Shown here one piece after another: positions 63,712-64,000 of a stretch of DNA of 64,000 nucleotides. The notes beneath the pieces were generated by a model, which did not search any database, was not told where the DNA came from, and was given only the letters and a program-made list of their open reading frames with translations. Each line of letters begins with the position of its first letter. The stretch's first letter is position 1. The stretch is from Rhodobacteraceae bacterium Alg231-04. GTDB lineage: Bacteria > Pseudomonadota > Alphaproteobacteria > Rhodobacterales > Rhodobacteraceae. Location: the NCBI GenBank assembly GCA_900143635.1, contig FREY01000001.1:589324-653323 (forward strand), given 5' to 3'. Both the position numbers and the translations under genes were made by a program.

Positions 63712-64000
63712 TCAACCCGGCAGGTAGCCCTCGAAGGTCACATTGTCGGCAAAGACGCGGGCAACGCCTTCTTCTTCGGCAGAGCGGATGGTCCAGCACA
63801 GCACCGGCACACCTTCGTCGCGCAATTCCTGCACGCGGGCGCGGCCCAGATCTGCGGCCTCATGGCTGATGAAACCGGCACCGCAGGGTCGGAAATCCTT
63901 GATTGCCTTCAGCCGCGCGCGGAGCTCATCCGGCAAGTCGCAATCGTGCGCATCATTGGCGCCGGTCACCAATCCGCGCGGCACATCCGGGGCCAGACGC
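63712..64000 (-). CDS. Glycerophosphodiester phosphodiesterase, C-terminal part (5' end outside window)
   Basis: The open frame continues through the window end (reading RLAPDVPRGLV before the internal GTG), so the N-terminus is missing. The visible 95 or so residues contain the last strands of the GDPD TIM barrel, with VPVLCWTIRSAEEEGVARV and ADNVTFEGYLPG, the typical C-terminus. The enzyme releases glycerol-3-phosphate from lipid head groups. It lies 46 bases upstream of the acyltransferase gene on the same strand, so a shared operon is plausible. Confidence 0.88.
   Translation of the reverse strand, partial: RLAPDVPRGLVTGANDAHDCDLPDELRARLKAIKDFRPCGAGFISHEAADLGRARVQELRDEGVPVLCWTIRSAEEEGVARVFADNVTFEGYLPG

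Overview
The window looks like chromosomal DNA of a marine alphaproteobacterium of the Rhodobacteraceae (Roseobacter group). The support is high G+C with roseobacter-style gene content: FnrL next to a HemN-type coproporphyrinogen oxidase, a membrane-anchored cytochrome c, a TauR-xsc-pta-soeABC sulfonate/sulfite cluster, an alphaproteobacterial SRP RNA, and a recurring intergenic palindromic element with a core like AAATAYTCCGGGGG. I found no tRNA, rRNA, prophage, insertion sequence or CRISPR array. Most of the window is core genome, with genes close together and often overlapping by 4 bp.

Layout. 1-9 kb: the tail of a universal stress protein, fnrL and hemN around a perfect FNR box, a YejABEF-type peptide ABC importer and a cytochrome c. 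9-16 kb: prephenate dehydratase, an SRPBCC protein, NudC, a 2',3'-cyclic-nucleotide phosphodiesterase-like enzyme without a visible signal peptide, the SRP RNA, RsgA, and a cobalamin riboswitch in front of a small four-cysteine protein. 16-21 kb: a tyrosine-phosphatase-like protein and the dnaX-ybaB-traB/gumN-recR group. 21-24 kb: a LysR regulator divergent from a two-gene operon of a 2-oxoglutarate/Fe(II) hydroxylase and a threonine aldolase. 24-34.4 kb: tauR, xsc, pta, a YeiH-type exporter and soeABC. The logic is sulfoacetaldehyde to acetyl phosphate plus sulfite, acetyl phosphate to acetyl-CoA, and sulfite exported or oxidised to sulfate. TauR-like repeats lie in front of tauR and xsc.

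34-46 kb: dapA, a soluble lytic transglycosylase, an EamA exporter, divergent genes for the two halves of the MnmC tRNA-modification system, a VOC protein, an NAD(P)H-FMN reductase, an OmpA lipoprotein, an Ada-like alkyltransferase, a serine hydrolase, nth and a PfkB/adenosine kinase. 46-54.5 kb: rppH, fadH, a divergent ArsR/NIPSNAP/ABM module, an AEC transporter, a LysR regulator, a MenA-like prenyltransferase and a BASS transporter. 54-64 kb: a tightly overlapped operon (MoaB/CinA-like, GNAT, AhpD-like, OmpA), sfsA, map, a HAD phosphatase, rsmD, a ferredoxin-reductase-like flavoprotein, a peroxiredoxin, pterin dehydratase, a second acyltransferase and the end of a glycerophosphodiester phosphodiesterase.

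The least described pieces are the LysR/hydroxylase/aldolase unit, which may be a hydroxylate-then-cleave route for an amino acid, the riboswitch-controlled cysteine protein, the orphan MenA-like enzyme, the split MnmC pair, and the dispersed repeat family. All functions are read from sequence and family knowledge; no database search was run.
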